Below, piece by piece: positions 31,345-41,964 of a stretch of 64,000 nt of DNA. Position 1 is the stretch's first letter. Each line of letters begins with the position of its first letter. A program made the position numbers and the translations under genes. The notes under the pieces were generated by a model, which had not been told where the DNA came from, ran no database searches, and worked only from the letters and a program-made list of their open reading frames with translations. The stretch comes from Metopolophium dirhodum (lineage: Eukaryota > Arthropoda > Insecta > Hemiptera > Aphididae), in the NCBI RefSeq assembly GCF_019925205.1, contig NC_083560.1, forward strand, positions 97,244,083-97,308,082. Reading direction: 5' to 3'.

Positions 31345-33333
31345 ATGGAATATACTTCCGTAGATCACAAGAATGCAGAAAAATACGCGGAATATAATTT
31401 TAAAGTAAGAATGTTGGAACGTTTGTTAAAAAAAGCTCCTCACTTGGCCAGCTATTTAGAATACACTGTGCGTGACGCGACTTCTGCAGATTTTTATATA
31501 CCAATTTCACTGAAAAACAAATGTAAAATTATTGACATTAAAATATCGAAACGATTATGCGAAAAATTATCATGCAATAAGACTCGTGAAAAAGACATGT
31601 GCACACCCGATCATATAGCTTCTTATTACCGAGTCGGCGACGATAAATGGGACGTACAATGTCAGCCCGCGTGTTTTAACATGACGGATAAACCTACGTA
31701 TGAAAAAAATGGAGAAGCTCGAACCGTCACACCTTGGTTGAACTATGCGTTTGGGGAATGTCGTGTGGTACCCCAAGAGACTGTAAATTTTTTAGAAAAA
31801 CCATTTTATCGAAGCGATGTTCAATACGAAAAACGTGTAAACGACATGCCGACCGGTTATTCTAGAATAAAAGACACTTCTGACCCATACGGTTGCGGTT
31901 TCACGTACGTAAATAACGAAACTTATTGTAATTATTACGATACCGTTATGATCAAAGAAGAAGGTAAACAATACGGGCCGTGTTCGTACACGGGGACAGA
32001 ACACGTTTTGGACGTGGTTGTTGGAATGAATCTCATCAATACTGTAAAATCAACAGTACGTAGTTACGTAATTAACCAATCTAAAGAACCTTTCGCTTTG
32101 CCTACAGATCTAGTAAAATTGCCCGAAAAACTCGATCCGTTATTAACGGTCAAAGGTTGGCGGTCGGATGTCAACACAAATTTTAAATTACCACAGTTAA
32201 TGAATGTTCCGTACGAAAAACCTATTAAATCAACACGTTCCAAACGCAATGTCGAAAAAAAATCATCTACACAAATAATTGACAACAACACCGACGACGA
32301 CGACGACGACTACGACGACAACAACAGGAACGACGTAGAAAACAACGAACCTATAATGACTACATCTGAAAAAGTTGAAAAAACTATACAAGTTACAATA
32401 GAATCTTTGATACAAATGGTTAAATCGCCAGAGCTTTGGGAAAGTCTTGCAATAAATCTGGCGTTCGAAACGACTTTGTCTGAACTCAGAAAATTTTGTG
32501 TAAAAACCATTGAAACGCTTCAACCGGTGCTGACAAAAAATATGATAACATTGATGGAAAAATCTTTTTCACGACCAGTAATCACGGCTGTGGTGCGAAG
32601 TATGGCTAAAACTATGGTAACCAGAGTAGTGTTAAAAATCGCCGCAAAATCTGCATTAATGTTGGCCAAAGTTACTTTGTACGCGACCAACCCTATAAGT
32701 TGGATTTTACTCGTAGCTATGGCATTAGATTTTGCTTTTGGTTGGTGGGATCCTTATGGATATCAAAGCATAAACCCAGTCGATTTTCCGATGGCTTTTA
32801 TGCGTAGCGGTGAAATTGAGCAACGGCAACGTTTTAACATGGCAACGGTTGATTACAATTTTCAACATCTTGTTGATTTGCTACTGGATTCTGATGACAT
32901 TTTGGAATTTACTATTTTAGCATTTTTTGAACGTGCGGTGTACATAAATAGTTTATCGACAAATAGTGACGGTGTTTTTATAGATAAATCTGAAGTATAT
33001 GATCTCTCTCAAGGTATGGATATAGATTTGAATGAGATGGCTACGAACGCGAGTTTACGTGAACTTGTAAAAAGATCTACTTTTGACAAAAAAGACTATG
33101 ACGCGTTTAATAAAAAATTTCTAGACAGAGTGTCCATTACGGGTAGCTGTACCGACTACGCGACTTTGATGGCTATAGGTGTGTTGGTTTTTGCTTTTTC
33201 AGGTGTATACTTGTTGGCTTTTTTATTCTTAATAGTTTTGTTGATTTTGTTGGGTATAAATAGACATTTAATTAATGACGATACTGTTATAAAACTACGA
33301 GATTTATTTATATCGCAATCAGTGACCGCATGA
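31345..33333 (+). CDS. p74: PIF-0 / P74 per os infectivity factor
   Basis: The 662-residue frame is intact and of normal length. The N-terminal domain has the conserved Cys pattern, including CQPACF (about 105-110). A basic RSKRN site (about 298-302) precedes an Asp-rich loop (about 313-330), the region where P74 is cleaved by trypsin-like proteases. A helical second half follows, with a strongly hydrophobic C-terminal anchor (about 609-635) and a short tail. Family knowledge: P74 is an envelope protein of occlusion-derived virions and part of the PIF complex needed for oral infection of gut cells. This is the firmest viral marker in the window. The other PIFs are absent or unrecognised here. 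Confidence 0.9.
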   Translation: MEYTSVDHKNAEKYAEYNFKVRMLERLLKKAPHLASYLEYTVRDATSADFYIPISLKNKCKIIDIKISKRLCEKLSCNKTREKDMCTPDHIASYYRVGDDKWDVQCQPACFNMTDKPTYEKNGEARTVTPWLNYAFGECRVVPQETVNFLEKPFYRSDVQYEKRVNDMPTGYSRIKDTSDPYGCGFTYVNNETYCNYYDTVMIKEEGKQYGPCSYTGTEHVLDVVVGMNLINTVKSTVRSYVINQSKEPFALPTDLVKLPEKLDPLLTVKGWRSDVNTNFKLPQLMNVPYEKPIKSTRSKRNVEKKSSTQIIDNNTDDDDDDYDDNNRNDVENNEPIMTTSEKVEKTIQVTIESLIQMVKSPELWESLAINLAFETTLSELRKFCVKTIETLQPVLTKNMITLMEKSFSRPVITAVVRSMAKTMVTRVVLKIAAKSALMLAKVTLYATNPISWILLVAMALDFAFGWWDPYGYQSINPVDFPMAFMRSGEIEQRQRFNMATVDYNFQHLVDLLLDSDDILEFTILAFFERAVYINSLSTNSDGVFIDKSEVYDLSQGMDIDLNEMATNASLRELVKRSTFDKKDYDAFNKKFLDRVSITGSCTDYATLMAIGVLVFAFSGVYLLAFLFLIVLLILLGINRHLINDDTVIKLRDLFISQSVTA

Positions 33334-33412
33334 CCGCCTTGGCTCGTACACGTGACAATTTTTTTTTTTTACAACAATATACAGTTTAGTGCATATTCAA
33401 TTGTTTTGGAAA

Positions 33413-35995
33413 ATGGAAAATTCCGAAGTTTATAAAAAAATTGTCGATAAGTTAAATATCAACGATGTCCCTAAACCCGAACCGTTAATACCAAAATGCT
33501 CGCCGACATATACGATATTAGACTTGGAAACCGGAGAACGTTACAAAATACCGTATGGTTTAAAAATCAAACATGAGTACTCGATGTCGAAAACTACTCC
33601 GGAAAAAGACATTGAAGACATACGATTCGAAAGACAATTATACGCACGTAGTAATCTCAATAAAGAACAAAGTGTTGTTTTCGATTACGTGATATCTCAA
33701 TCCAAAGACATTGTAATTTTGCAAGCAGGCCCGGGTACTGGTAAAACTTTTACAATGTTGACGTTGGCTAATCATTTATCGTTAGTCACTGGAATCGTCC
33801 CAAATGTCGTAATTTACAAACGTGATTTATTACATACTTATAGATTTTCTGCTAACGGTTCTACTACGGCGTCGTTTATAATGCGTTTATTGAAAATAAA
33901 ATATTTCACATATCAAACGCTTGAAATGCAACTCAGTAGTTGCATGAGTGTTGAACATTTTATAAACGCTATTGTCAGTCTTTTGAAGATTATTGATCTG
34001 AACATACTTTCCGAAGACTTTGTCAACCCGTTATTGATTTTAGACGAATATACCGTAATACCGAAACCTTTTTTGTTTTTAATAATGATGACATTACGTA
34101 AATACAATATTGGAGCGGTGATATGTGGTGATCGTTATCAATTACAAAATATACACAACTCTAGTCACGCTGGTCAATGTTCTGCATTCAACATCGTTTC
34201 GGCTTTTTCCGCTAAAATATTTCATTTGTCTCGTAACGAACGTTGTACCGATCAATCGTACAATGAAAAAGTAAATTTTATCGGAACTTTATCGTCGGAA
34301 AACATTTTAGACGACTGGGGTTACGCATTGATAAGTGCCATGTTTTATGAAAATATGACACAGAGTGTAAACACAGACGACACGATATTGTCAATGTACC
34401 ACAAATATCTGACAGACAAAGTTCACGCTCTTGTACACGAACACCAAATACCCACGTCCGAATGGGTTATAGAAAAAAAACCAAGTGTAGATCACGAGAA
34501 GATATTCGGAAAACGTTTCTGCAATTCTGGTATGTATTTACCAAACCCGACGTTTAGATATCATCAAGCCGTAGAACTTATTAATTCGGAAGGCGGCTCA
34601 TCGTCGTCAATCAAACCTCTGAAATTGTTAAAATTTTCCAAACAATGGTGTCCCGGTAAATATCTTCCATTTTTACCACTCGTCGTGGGTAATATATATT
34701 TTTTGAATCAAATGACTGAACGTTCTCTATGCATTTTGGAAAAAATAGAATTTCGTAGCGATGAGCCGGATACCGCGCAAACTTTGGTTGTACGTTTGAA
34801 CAAGACAAAAAAATTAATAAAAATTCAACGCGGAAAATGTTCAAACGTTGTGTTTGAAAAACATTTAAGTTACATGTTAAATGACGGAAACGATACACAA
34901 AAAAATATAATAGATCGTGGTGACCTGTTTAATTTTCCTATATACCCTGCGTTTACTATGTCAATTTATATGAGTCAAGGGAGAACTATATCTAATAAAG
35001 TTTCTTTTTTACTACACGAATCGACGTTTCAAAGTCTGTACGTTGCAGTTTCTAGAGTAACGTCTGCAAAAAATATCAATTGTGTCGAAATTCCAAATCA
35101 ATTGAAACATTTGGTGTCGGTATTGTTAAATTTTAACGTTACTGATCTGAAACCAATAACATTGGACGAAATACACGAAAAATTGCTCTACGGTAATTAT
35201 TTATATTACGACGTTCCGGTAGGAGCAAATGACATAATATTTGCAGCCATAAATTCTATTTCTAAAGATACTTTTGAAGAAAGATGTAAAGCTCGTGAAC
35301 ATTTGCAATTTTTAGTTTACAATCAACGTGTGCCGACACGGGTTTTGTCACGCGATCAGAAACAAAAAAAAAAAAAACTCACATACAGTACTACAATGCC
35401 GGTGTTGTTACGCATGAAAAATACAATAATGAGTTTAGCCAGTCTACCGCTCGTTGAAAGTCGTGCTTGGATTCACGAATGTCTAAAAGAATCTCGTATG
35501 CAAGATGCATTATGCGCTAATAAAAATGATATATTCGTACAAGACAGAGATCTGATACGATTCGAAATTGTTAACAGGGTTTGTGATTTGACAAAATTTA
35601 ATACGTATGCCGCCAATGAAAATACAAAACATTTTTTAAAAACAATCGCTGAAGAACAAACGTTTGAACAAATCACTAAAAAATATCCGGAATGCGAATT
35701 TGTAGAAATAACTGCGGAAAACGGTATGAAACAATATGTCAACGCTTTTGTCTACGCGTTAACGGTCAAGTTTGACGATTGTGACATATATTCTAAATTA
35801 AAACGGCGACTGAACGATATAAAAATCAAAAAATCAAAAGAGGGGAAAATAACAACAGCCGTGACGAATAATTTGACACCATCAGAAAGTGTTAAAAGAG
35901 ATTTGAAATTTGCAATACCTAACCAGTTCGAAAGACACGGCACTAGTCAACAGTTGAGTATAGAGCCTTTTATCAAGAAATTAAAAACCGATTGA
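33413..35995 (+). CDS. helicase-2: SF1 DNA helicase, Pif1/RecD-like (nudivirus helicase 2 type)
   Basis: The first ATG is at 33413 (an upstream GTG is less likely), giving 860 residues. Motifs in order: Walker A GPGTGKT (about 106-112), Walker B LDEY (about 210), motif III GDRYQL (about 238), SQGRTI (about 520) and VI LYVAVSRVTSAKN (about 540). The last 250 residues are basic with a Lys run. Nudiviruses encode this second helicase besides the baculovirus-type DNA helicase. It is thought to act in genome replication or recombination in the nucleus. Pif1-like genes are also common in Helitrons and hosts, but position between PIF-0 and viral membrane genes and the AT-rich codon use favour a viral origin. 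Confidence 0.75.
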   Translation: MENSEVYKKIVDKLNINDVPKPEPLIPKCSPTYTILDLETGERYKIPYGLKIKHEYSMSKTTPEKDIEDIRFERQLYARSNLNKEQSVVFDYVISQSKDIVILQAGPGTGKTFTMLTLANHLSLVTGIVPNVVIYKRDLLHTYRFSANGSTTASFIMRLLKIKYFTYQTLEMQLSSCMSVEHFINAIVSLLKIIDLNILSEDFVNPLLILDEYTVIPKPFLFLIMMTLRKYNIGAVICGDRYQLQNIHNSSHAGQCSAFNIVSAFSAKIFHLSRNERCTDQSYNEKVNFIGTLSSENILDDWGYALISAMFYENMTQSVNTDDTILSMYHKYLTDKVHALVHEHQIPTSEWVIEKKPSVDHEKIFGKRFCNSGMYLPNPTFRYHQAVELINSEGGSSSSIKPLKLLKFSKQWCPGKYLPFLPLVVGNIYFLNQMTERSLCILEKIEFRSDEPDTAQTLVVRLNKTKKLIKIQRGKCSNVVFEKHLSYMLNDGNDTQKNIIDRGDLFNFPIYPAFTMSIYMSQGRTISNKVSFLLHESTFQSLYVAVSRVTSAKNINCVEIPNQLKHLVSVLLNFNVTDLKPITLDEIHEKLLYGNYLYYDVPVGANDIIFAAINSISKDTFEERCKAREHLQFLVYNQRVPTRVLSRDQKQKKKKLTYSTTMPVLLRMKNTIMSLASLPLVESRAWIHECLKESRMQDALCANKNDIFVQDRDLIRFEIVNRVCDLTKFNTYAANENTKHFLKTIAEEQTFEQITKKYPECEFVEITAENGMKQYVNAFVYALTVKFDDCDIYSKLKRRLNDIKIKKSKEGKITTAVTNNLTPSESVKRDLKFAIPNQFERHGTSQQLSIEPFIKKLKTD

Positions 35996-36084
35996 AAAAA
36001 AAAATAAACTGTTTACGTTATTTTTATTTATAAAATTATATTCTATATATAGTTTTTTTCTAGTTTGTATAATAATTATTAACA

Positions 36085-37437
36085 ATGCGTTTTTCTACAT
36101 TTATTTACGCATTTTTTTTAATTTTTCCGTCGATCTATACGACTAAACGAAATTATATAGAAAATAATCTATCTGCAAATATGAAACGTTTCAATAAATT
36201 AATCCAAACAATGACAAACGATATGGAAATCGTATCGGATACCAAATCAAATATGTTCACTACTTGTGAAACGTGTAAATGTCTAATGAATTCGGTGCAA
36301 TGCCATAAGATTTTCAAACCTTTTGATCGTACAATTTTATTCAACGTGACGGACATTGATATTGAAATAATATCGTTTAGAGGAGAACGGTTGATGAGAC
36401 ATAAAACTTTGTTAAACACAAACAACAGAGTTAGATCATTCAAACTCACATACAGCGAGTGTTTAAAATACTTGCCCGAAGCGTTATTCAAACACGAATA
36501 TAATTTAGAACATATAAATATTTCGCACAATTGTATCAAGCACGTAAATACATTAATGTTTGTTCACCAATTTAAATTGAAAACGTTGGATTTATCATAC
36601 AACCCATTGTTGGTGTTGAAAAGTTTACCATTATTCGACGTATCATCGATGAAAAATTTAATAACGTTAAATTTAATGATGACAAACGTTTTCAGAGAAA
36701 CTGTTCAATTGGGAACGTTGAAAACGTTGTCAGAAATAAAACCATGGTTTTTGTTATGTATAACATACGAAGACTTCAATGATACTCGAGCGATAAGTTA
36801 TGTTTGTGATTGCCAACAAAATGTTTACTATTTAAATTTGTTTTTAAAAAAAAACATTTCATGTGGACACGTAATGTTTTTGAATAAAAATAATACACTA
36901 TCTGCTGAATGTTCATCGACAAATATGCAAAACAAATCTGATGAATTAGTTGTCCAAGAAATAACTTGTTTGGACGATTTGTTATTTCCACCAAACGCGT
37001 TGAATGAAAATCGTATAAAACAATTGGTTAGACTCGACGAAGAATATAATATAAAAAATACATATTCTGATGAAGATTTTGAATTTTTTCCAATGACGTT
37101 TCAAAATTATTATTTGTATTTAATATGGACCTTGGTAATGTTTTGTATAATTATGACAGTGTTTTTGTTCATTTCGTGTATAGCGCTGATTTGGATTATA
37201 TATTTTCTCATAAATTTACAACTTCAAAAAGACAACCACGACACGTCTTATGGTCGTTGGACAGCAGACGGTGTAGATGAAATAAAAAACAATAACAATC
37301 GAAATGTTTTACACAACGAATTCATTTGTTATAATGATGATGCAGTTGACGTGATCGTAAATAATAGAGATTACAAAAATAAATCAATAGATTATGAAGA
37401 AAATCTCTACACGGAAATATTTGAAAACAGTTTGTAA
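36085..37437 (+). CDS. Type I membrane protein with leucine-rich repeats
   Basis: The 450-residue protein has a signal peptide (1-19) and a Cys cluster C-x2-C-x-C-x6-C (about 61-73) like an LRR N-terminal cap. About four leucine-rich repeats follow (roughly 100-215; for example LEHINISHNCIKHV and LKTLDLSYNPL). A Cys-rich cap with CDC follows at about 238-275. One transmembrane helix (about 343-374) and a cytoplasmic tail of about 75 residues with Tyr-based sequences complete it. Such architecture belongs to Toll-like and other LRR receptors of animals. In a viral block it suggests a captured host gene used for entry, cell contact or as a decoy, all inferred. A second LRR gene lies nearby on the other strand. 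Confidence 0.7.
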   Translation: MRFSTFIYAFFLIFPSIYTTKRNYIENNLSANMKRFNKLIQTMTNDMEIVSDTKSNMFTTCETCKCLMNSVQCHKIFKPFDRTILFNVTDIDIEIISFRGERLMRHKTLLNTNNRVRSFKLTYSECLKYLPEALFKHEYNLEHINISHNCIKHVNTLMFVHQFKLKTLDLSYNPLLVLKSLPLFDVSSMKNLITLNLMMTNVFRETVQLGTLKTLSEIKPWFLLCITYEDFNDTRAISYVCDCQQNVYYLNLFLKKNISCGHVMFLNKNNTLSAECSSTNMQNKSDELVVQEITCLDDLLFPPNALNENRIKQLVRLDEEYNIKNTYSDEDFEFFPMTFQNYYLYLIWTLVMFCIIMTVFLFISCIALIWIIYFLINLQLQKDNHDTSYGRWTADGVDEIKNNNNRNVLHNEFICYNDDAVDVIVNNRDYKNKSIDYEENLYTEIFENSL

Positions 37438-37524
37438 TTAGATTATATATATATATATATATATATATATAGATAATAATACTATTTTTAAATTTTTTTT
37501 ACGTACGTTGTATTTTCATTTTCA

Positions 37525-37662
37525 ATGTTTACAGTGGTTATAGTTTTAATTGTATTTTTAATAATTATTTTACGAATCATATTGAAAACATATAATCATC
37601 AAAATGAAAATAATATATTCGAAGTTGTTTACGCTGATAATGTCAGAACTGTTACAATGTAA
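37525..37662 (+). CDS. Very small membrane protein (45 aa)
   Basis: An ATG-initiated 45-codon frame starts with a strong hydrophobic helix (about 2-19) followed by a polar tail ending at TAA. It sits in the 480-bp space between two longer genes on the same strand. Tiny anchored proteins such as PIF-7 exist in baculoviruses and could be compared, but no motif supports that name. A chance frame is possible at this size. Confidence 0.35.
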   Translation: MFTVVIVLIVFLIIILRIILKTYNHQNENNIFEVVYADNVRTVTM

Positions 37663-37921
37663 CAGGACTAAAACCTATGAATTTTAACATTGAAATTGTA
37701 TTGTATTGAAAATTGTATTTTTTTTTACAACAGTCAAATTTATATAATATGTTTAATATTTTTTTTGTCCATAATCATCATTGTAAATCAACAATAACGA
37801 TTGCATATTTTTTTAATAAAAAAAATTATTATTTGTATCTGAATGTGTTATGTATTTTTTTTTCAATATAGTTATTATAATACAAATTTACAAGTTTTAT
37901 AAAAAAAAAAAATTAAAAACA

Positions 37922-39160
37922 ATGTCTTCCTTTTGTAAATTAAATGAAAAAAGTTCAAAATTAACGGATGATTTCTTTAAAATTAACAATGTGACTGTAA
38001 AAATAGTTTCAAAAAATGATAATAACTCGTCAAAAAAAATAAAAACTTTAATTCTAAACCAAGAAAAAGGTATAAATACTCGCGAGTTTACCGGTTACAT
38101 AAATGTACCAAAATCTTCTAAATATAAATCTATAATGTCTATGGTTTATTTATGTTCTAACGACAAGATTAGATTTACTAATAGAATCTTAAATTATCGT
38201 TATCATTTTTGTTTATACACCTCCGATTCTGAAAACACAGTGGTAATCGTACGCAGCGAAACTACTTCAAAATTAGCCAACAGTAAAGTACATTGTACAT
38301 ACGAGGTTTTACGATTGATTGATCGGTCGGTCAACACTTGTTGTTCCGACAAATGGATCGTATCTTTTGATAAGTGCGAAAATTTTACAGAATGTCCCGA
38401 ATCCTTTATACCTTATACAATGTGTTGTTCTGGAGAATGGTGGTATTACGATCACGGTATCATTTTAAACGGGACCCACGGTAAATATTCATGTCTTGCG
38501 TATTATGAATTACATCCAGACTTGCAGCCACAGACGTCGTTTACTAGACCCACAACATTGTTTGCAAATCATCGTGAACACGACGAAACTAGCTCTGTAG
38601 TACATCCACCAATACTTTCAATTCCTAACTCTTTTAGACAAATGGCCGACGTAGACAATGAAGAAAATATATTTTGTAAACAACAAATGTGTGAACAAAA
38701 TTTAAAAGACGTAAACCATTGTAATCTCAATGAAAATTACATATCGTCGTCAGATAAAGGTTGTAAAAATTTAGGAAAATCTATTGGTAAATCTGTAAGA
38801 TTTGAAGAATCACAAACCAAGACAAATATAAAACAAAATATGGTTCCTAATTTATCAGATTTTATAACGTCTTACAAAATTGACTCACCCGAAACAAAAA
38901 AACAAAATTCTGATAAAAATCAATTTATAAAATTACCACAGTTAAACGTTCCGAATTTTCCACAATACGAAACTATAAAAGTGTCTAATTTTAACCAATG
39001 CACCGATTCACGTGAGCCATATTCACGATCGTCTACTACAGATGTACGATTTTTAAACAAAGAATTAACAATAGAAACTTTGATACCGTCCGAATGGTGG
39101 TTTGTAGAAAGACATGAAGAGTTAAATAAAGGAAACATACGATATTTTTTACCCAAATAA
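37922..39160 (+). CDS. Hypothetical viral protein with EWW motifs (412 aa)
   Basis: The ATG at 37922 is preferred because the residues before it are a poly-Phe/Lys artefact. The N-terminal half (1-200) is beta-rich and holds several cysteines (a TCCSDKW segment, then TMCCSGEWWYYDHG). The middle is Ser/Asn/Lys-rich and probably disordered. The C-terminus repeats an aromatic motif (SEWWFVERHEE). No signal peptide or membrane helix is present. The function is unknown. The intact frame and location between the two LRR genes indicate a real gene. Confidence 0.6.
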   Translation: MSSFCKLNEKSSKLTDDFFKINNVTVKIVSKNDNNSSKKIKTLILNQEKGINTREFTGYINVPKSSKYKSIMSMVYLCSNDKIRFTNRILNYRYHFCLYTSDSENTVVIVRSETTSKLANSKVHCTYEVLRLIDRSVNTCCSDKWIVSFDKCENFTECPESFIPYTMCCSGEWWYYDHGIILNGTHGKYSCLAYYELHPDLQPQTSFTRPTTLFANHREHDETSSVVHPPILSIPNSFRQMADVDNEENIFCKQQMCEQNLKDVNHCNLNENYISSSDKGCKNLGKSIGKSVRFEESQTKTNIKQNMVPNLSDFITSYKIDSPETKKQNSDKNQFIKLPQLNVPNFPQYETIKVSNFNQCTDSREPYSRSSTTDVRFLNKELTIETLIPSEWWFVERHEELNKGNIRYFLPK

Positions 39161-39687
39161 AAGAAAATATATTTTTTTACTTTACCAATACTCGTACTTT
39201 GTTGTATACACTATATTGAATACATTATTTCATAAATCTTAAGTTTTAACATAGAAATTAGAAATTTTTAAACCATAATGATTATTGTATTAAATTGTAA
39301 ATTATTTATGTTTTATCCTTGTGTAACAAAGGATTGCAACTTTTAGCATAAAAATATATTATAATATTACCAACAAAAAAAAACAATGAATATTATATAA
39401 TATTATCATATTAAATTTTATTAAATAAAATAATAAAAATTATTGCCCGTTAAATAACTAAAAACTAAAATACAAATACTATAATCTAATAGTAAATAAA
39501 ATACAATAGAGTTAAACGTATTGTAAATTATTTATAACTTTTTGTGTAACAAAGGATTGCAACTTTCAACTTAAACATATTATATCATAATATTACCAAA
39601 AAAAAAAAAATATTGAATAAAATAATAAAAATTATTACCCGTTAAATGACGAAAAATTAAAATACAATTTTTTTTTTTTAAACAATT
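39161..39687. repeat. Two-copy direct repeat of about 220 bp in the spacer
   Basis: The word TGTGTAACAAAGGATTGCAAC occurs at about 39321 and 39542 and is followed in both by an AT-rich segment ending in ATTRCCCGTTAAATRAC (about 39441 and 39637). The copies are imperfect. No gene is seen. Confidence 0.7.
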
Positions 39688-41652
39688 TTACAATTCTGTT
39701 GTTTTTATAAGCGTTATTGGATTTTCCGTAGTAATCGATGTGATGTCATCGTCAACTGTATATAAAGTTGATGAATATGTTGTAGGACGTAGAGCTTCGT
39801 AGGTATTAGGTCCATCGATTTCAATGTCGGGTCCGGGCGTGTAATTCATTTCCGTGATATTTCTGTAAAAGTTATCTGCAAAATATTTTCCTATAAAAAA
39901 AAAAGCAATCAATGTACTTATAATTGTTAACAAAATAATAATAAATTCGAGAAAACATATCAAAACAGATTGTTCTAGATTTGTCGCAGAAGATGTCGCA
40001 ACGACGTCGGTTTTTTCTGTTGATGTTATATTTGTTTTTGGTAAAAAAGAACGAAATTGTGTAGGTGTATCCGAATAGTTGTTGTCTAAATCTAAATTAC
40101 GATTATTTTCTTTCCACGTTTCATTTATTGTTGGCGAAACAAATATATTTAAATTATTTGATTTATCGTCTATGGCTGTAAGAAATTGAAGATTTAAATT
40201 TTTCTCAACTTGTGGATTCATATCCGAATTATTTTCATTGTAAACACGATCAAAAACACTTTCCGATTCGGTTTTATTTTCCGTGTACGACACGTTTGTG
40301 ATCGTTTCTATTTCTTCTTTTTTAAATTGATCGTGTAAAAGTGTCTTTTGAACAGTATTGTTATGTATTGATGTAATTGTATCAGATTGTGTAGTCGTAT
40401 TTAAATGTATTTGTTGTTCAAAACTACGATTATCCAAATCGGTACCATTCACGGTACCGCCGAACGATTCGTTTACATAAATAACTGGACTAATCTGTGT
40501 AGTTGAATTAAACTTGTAATCAGAAACGTTTATAGTTGATAATTTGTCATTTTTTGATGTATTATTGCAGTTTAAAATTGATAATTGCTTTACAGTTGTA
40601 TTTGTATCTTCACAAACAAAATTCTTAAATTCAGTGGTTAAATTCAAAAATAAAGATTTACTTGGTAAATATGGAGTTGCAATAACTAACGTGTCGAACA
40701 ATATCTGATGCATAGTTTTTGTTTTGAAATTATTGATTCTTGTTTCTACCACCACGTCATTAGTGTCGTTGAAATTTTTTTTTTGTAATAAGTTGTAACA
40801 AAAAATATTATCAAATTGTTCACGATTTCTTATAATATAAGAATATATTGTCGTTGTACAAAAAAATTGTACGTTTTTTGATGTATAATAAGAAAACATA
40901 TTTGAATCACACATTGTACAATTATTTTTTGACGTAACGATAAAATGTTTAGATGTATATAATACCAAAGAGCTTCGATTGATCATGGATTGTATAATTG
41001 GTTCATCGTTAAAAGAATAAGATTCAAATACATCTAAATATTTATCAATAACTAATGTATTTTGTATATCTAAAACTTTTAAATTATCTAAATCTGATAA
41101 TGACGACAAAGATGCCGATTGTAAAAACTGTGGTTGTAATCGCAAAATAAATGTTTTGTCAAAAAATAAATCCATATTATTTGAAAGATTTAAAAATTGT
41201 AATTTCTTTAAAAATTTAAATGTATCCATTTCTATAAAACTAATTTTATTATTAGATAAATCAATTGTTTCAATTGATTTTTCGCATTGGAAAGTACAGC
41301 GATTTACAATTTCCAAAAAACTGTATGTTATCGTTAACGATTGAACACGATCGCCGGTGTTTAATAAATTTTCAGTTAATTCTCGTTGTGTAAAATTTAT
41401 GTATATAATTTTAAACCGTTCAAAATTATACATTGTCGATGTATTAAAAACATTTACGGAATTTTCACATATCAACACGTCTTGACTAGGAACACAACTC
41501 GTTGAAACGTCGTAAGAATTTCGCTCATTATTTTGAAAATAAATTTGTTTTTTTAAACAATTTTCCGTACAGTTTGAAACAAAGCAATCAATACGCAAAC
41601 TTGATACGTATAAAATAAAAATTACACGATATAACACAATGTTGGTAGTCAT
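39688..41652 (-). CDS. Large glycosylated type I membrane protein with leucine-rich repeats
   Basis: The 654-residue protein starts at an ATG with a signal peptide (about 1-23). It has a Cys-containing N-terminal segment, leucine-rich repeats at about 104-205 (IETIDLSNNKISFI, LQFLNLSNNMDLFF) and a Cys segment near 245-260. A long Asn/Thr/Ser-rich stalk with many N-glycosylation sequons (about 300-550) follows, then one transmembrane helix (about 559-588) and a tail of about 65 residues. It is a mucin-like, receptor-shaped surface protein. It shares its layout with the protein at 36085 but is longer, so the two may be ancient duplicates. Roles in attachment or host-signal interference are inferences. 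Confidence 0.65.
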   Translation of the reverse strand: MTTNIVLYRVIFILYVSSLRIDCFVSNCTENCLKKQIYFQNNERNSYDVSTSCVPSQDVLICENSVNVFNTSTMYNFERFKIIYINFTQRELTENLLNTGDRVQSLTITYSFLEIVNRCTFQCEKSIETIDLSNNKISFIEMDTFKFLKKLQFLNLSNNMDLFFDKTFILRLQPQFLQSASLSSLSDLDNLKVLDIQNTLVIDKYLDVFESYSFNDEPIIQSMINRSSLVLYTSKHFIVTSKNNCTMCDSNMFSYYTSKNVQFFCTTTIYSYIIRNREQFDNIFCYNLLQKKNFNDTNDVVVETRINNFKTKTMHQILFDTLVIATPYLPSKSLFLNLTTEFKNFVCEDTNTTVKQLSILNCNNTSKNDKLSTINVSDYKFNSTTQISPVIYVNESFGGTVNGTDLDNRSFEQQIHLNTTTQSDTITSIHNNTVQKTLLHDQFKKEEIETITNVSYTENKTESESVFDRVYNENNSDMNPQVEKNLNLQFLTAIDDKSNNLNIFVSPTINETWKENNRNLDLDNNYSDTPTQFRSFLPKTNITSTEKTDVVATSSATNLEQSVLICFLEFIIILLTIISTLIAFFFIGKYFADNFYRNITEMNYTPGPDIEIDGPNTYEALRPTTYSSTLYTVDDDITSITTENPITLIKTTEL

Positions 41653-41964
41653 TATTTTGAACGATAAAGAAAAAATCGACTAGTTAAATATAATAAAAGA
41701 TATTATATAAAATGTATACGTTAATATCTGATAGAAAATATTATCTTATATAGTCAATCGGTGTAACAAAAACAAATTAGCAAAAGGTAACGCCCTATTA
41801 CCACCGGTTTGTTATTTTATACAAAATTGATTTTGAATAGAATTGAGATAGTAGAAGGGGTTAAAATTAGAATATAAAGTCCACGATTTTGACAATACAC
41901 AAACAGTTTCGACAAAACAACTATCGTAAGGCCGCCGATTATTTATGTGAGTTCTTTTTACATT
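41653..41964. promoter_or_regulatory. Divergent promoter region
   Basis: A GTAAG motif at 41926-41930 precedes the rightward gene by about 35 nt and could act as a late promoter. Several TATA-like words lie toward the leftward LRR gene. Confidence 0.3.

Noticed and set aside
33413..35995. The helicase as a Helitron helicase
   Set aside because: There is no Rep/HUH domain or Helitron N-terminal region in frame, and the gene is flanked by PIF-0 and viral membrane genes rather than Helitron ends.
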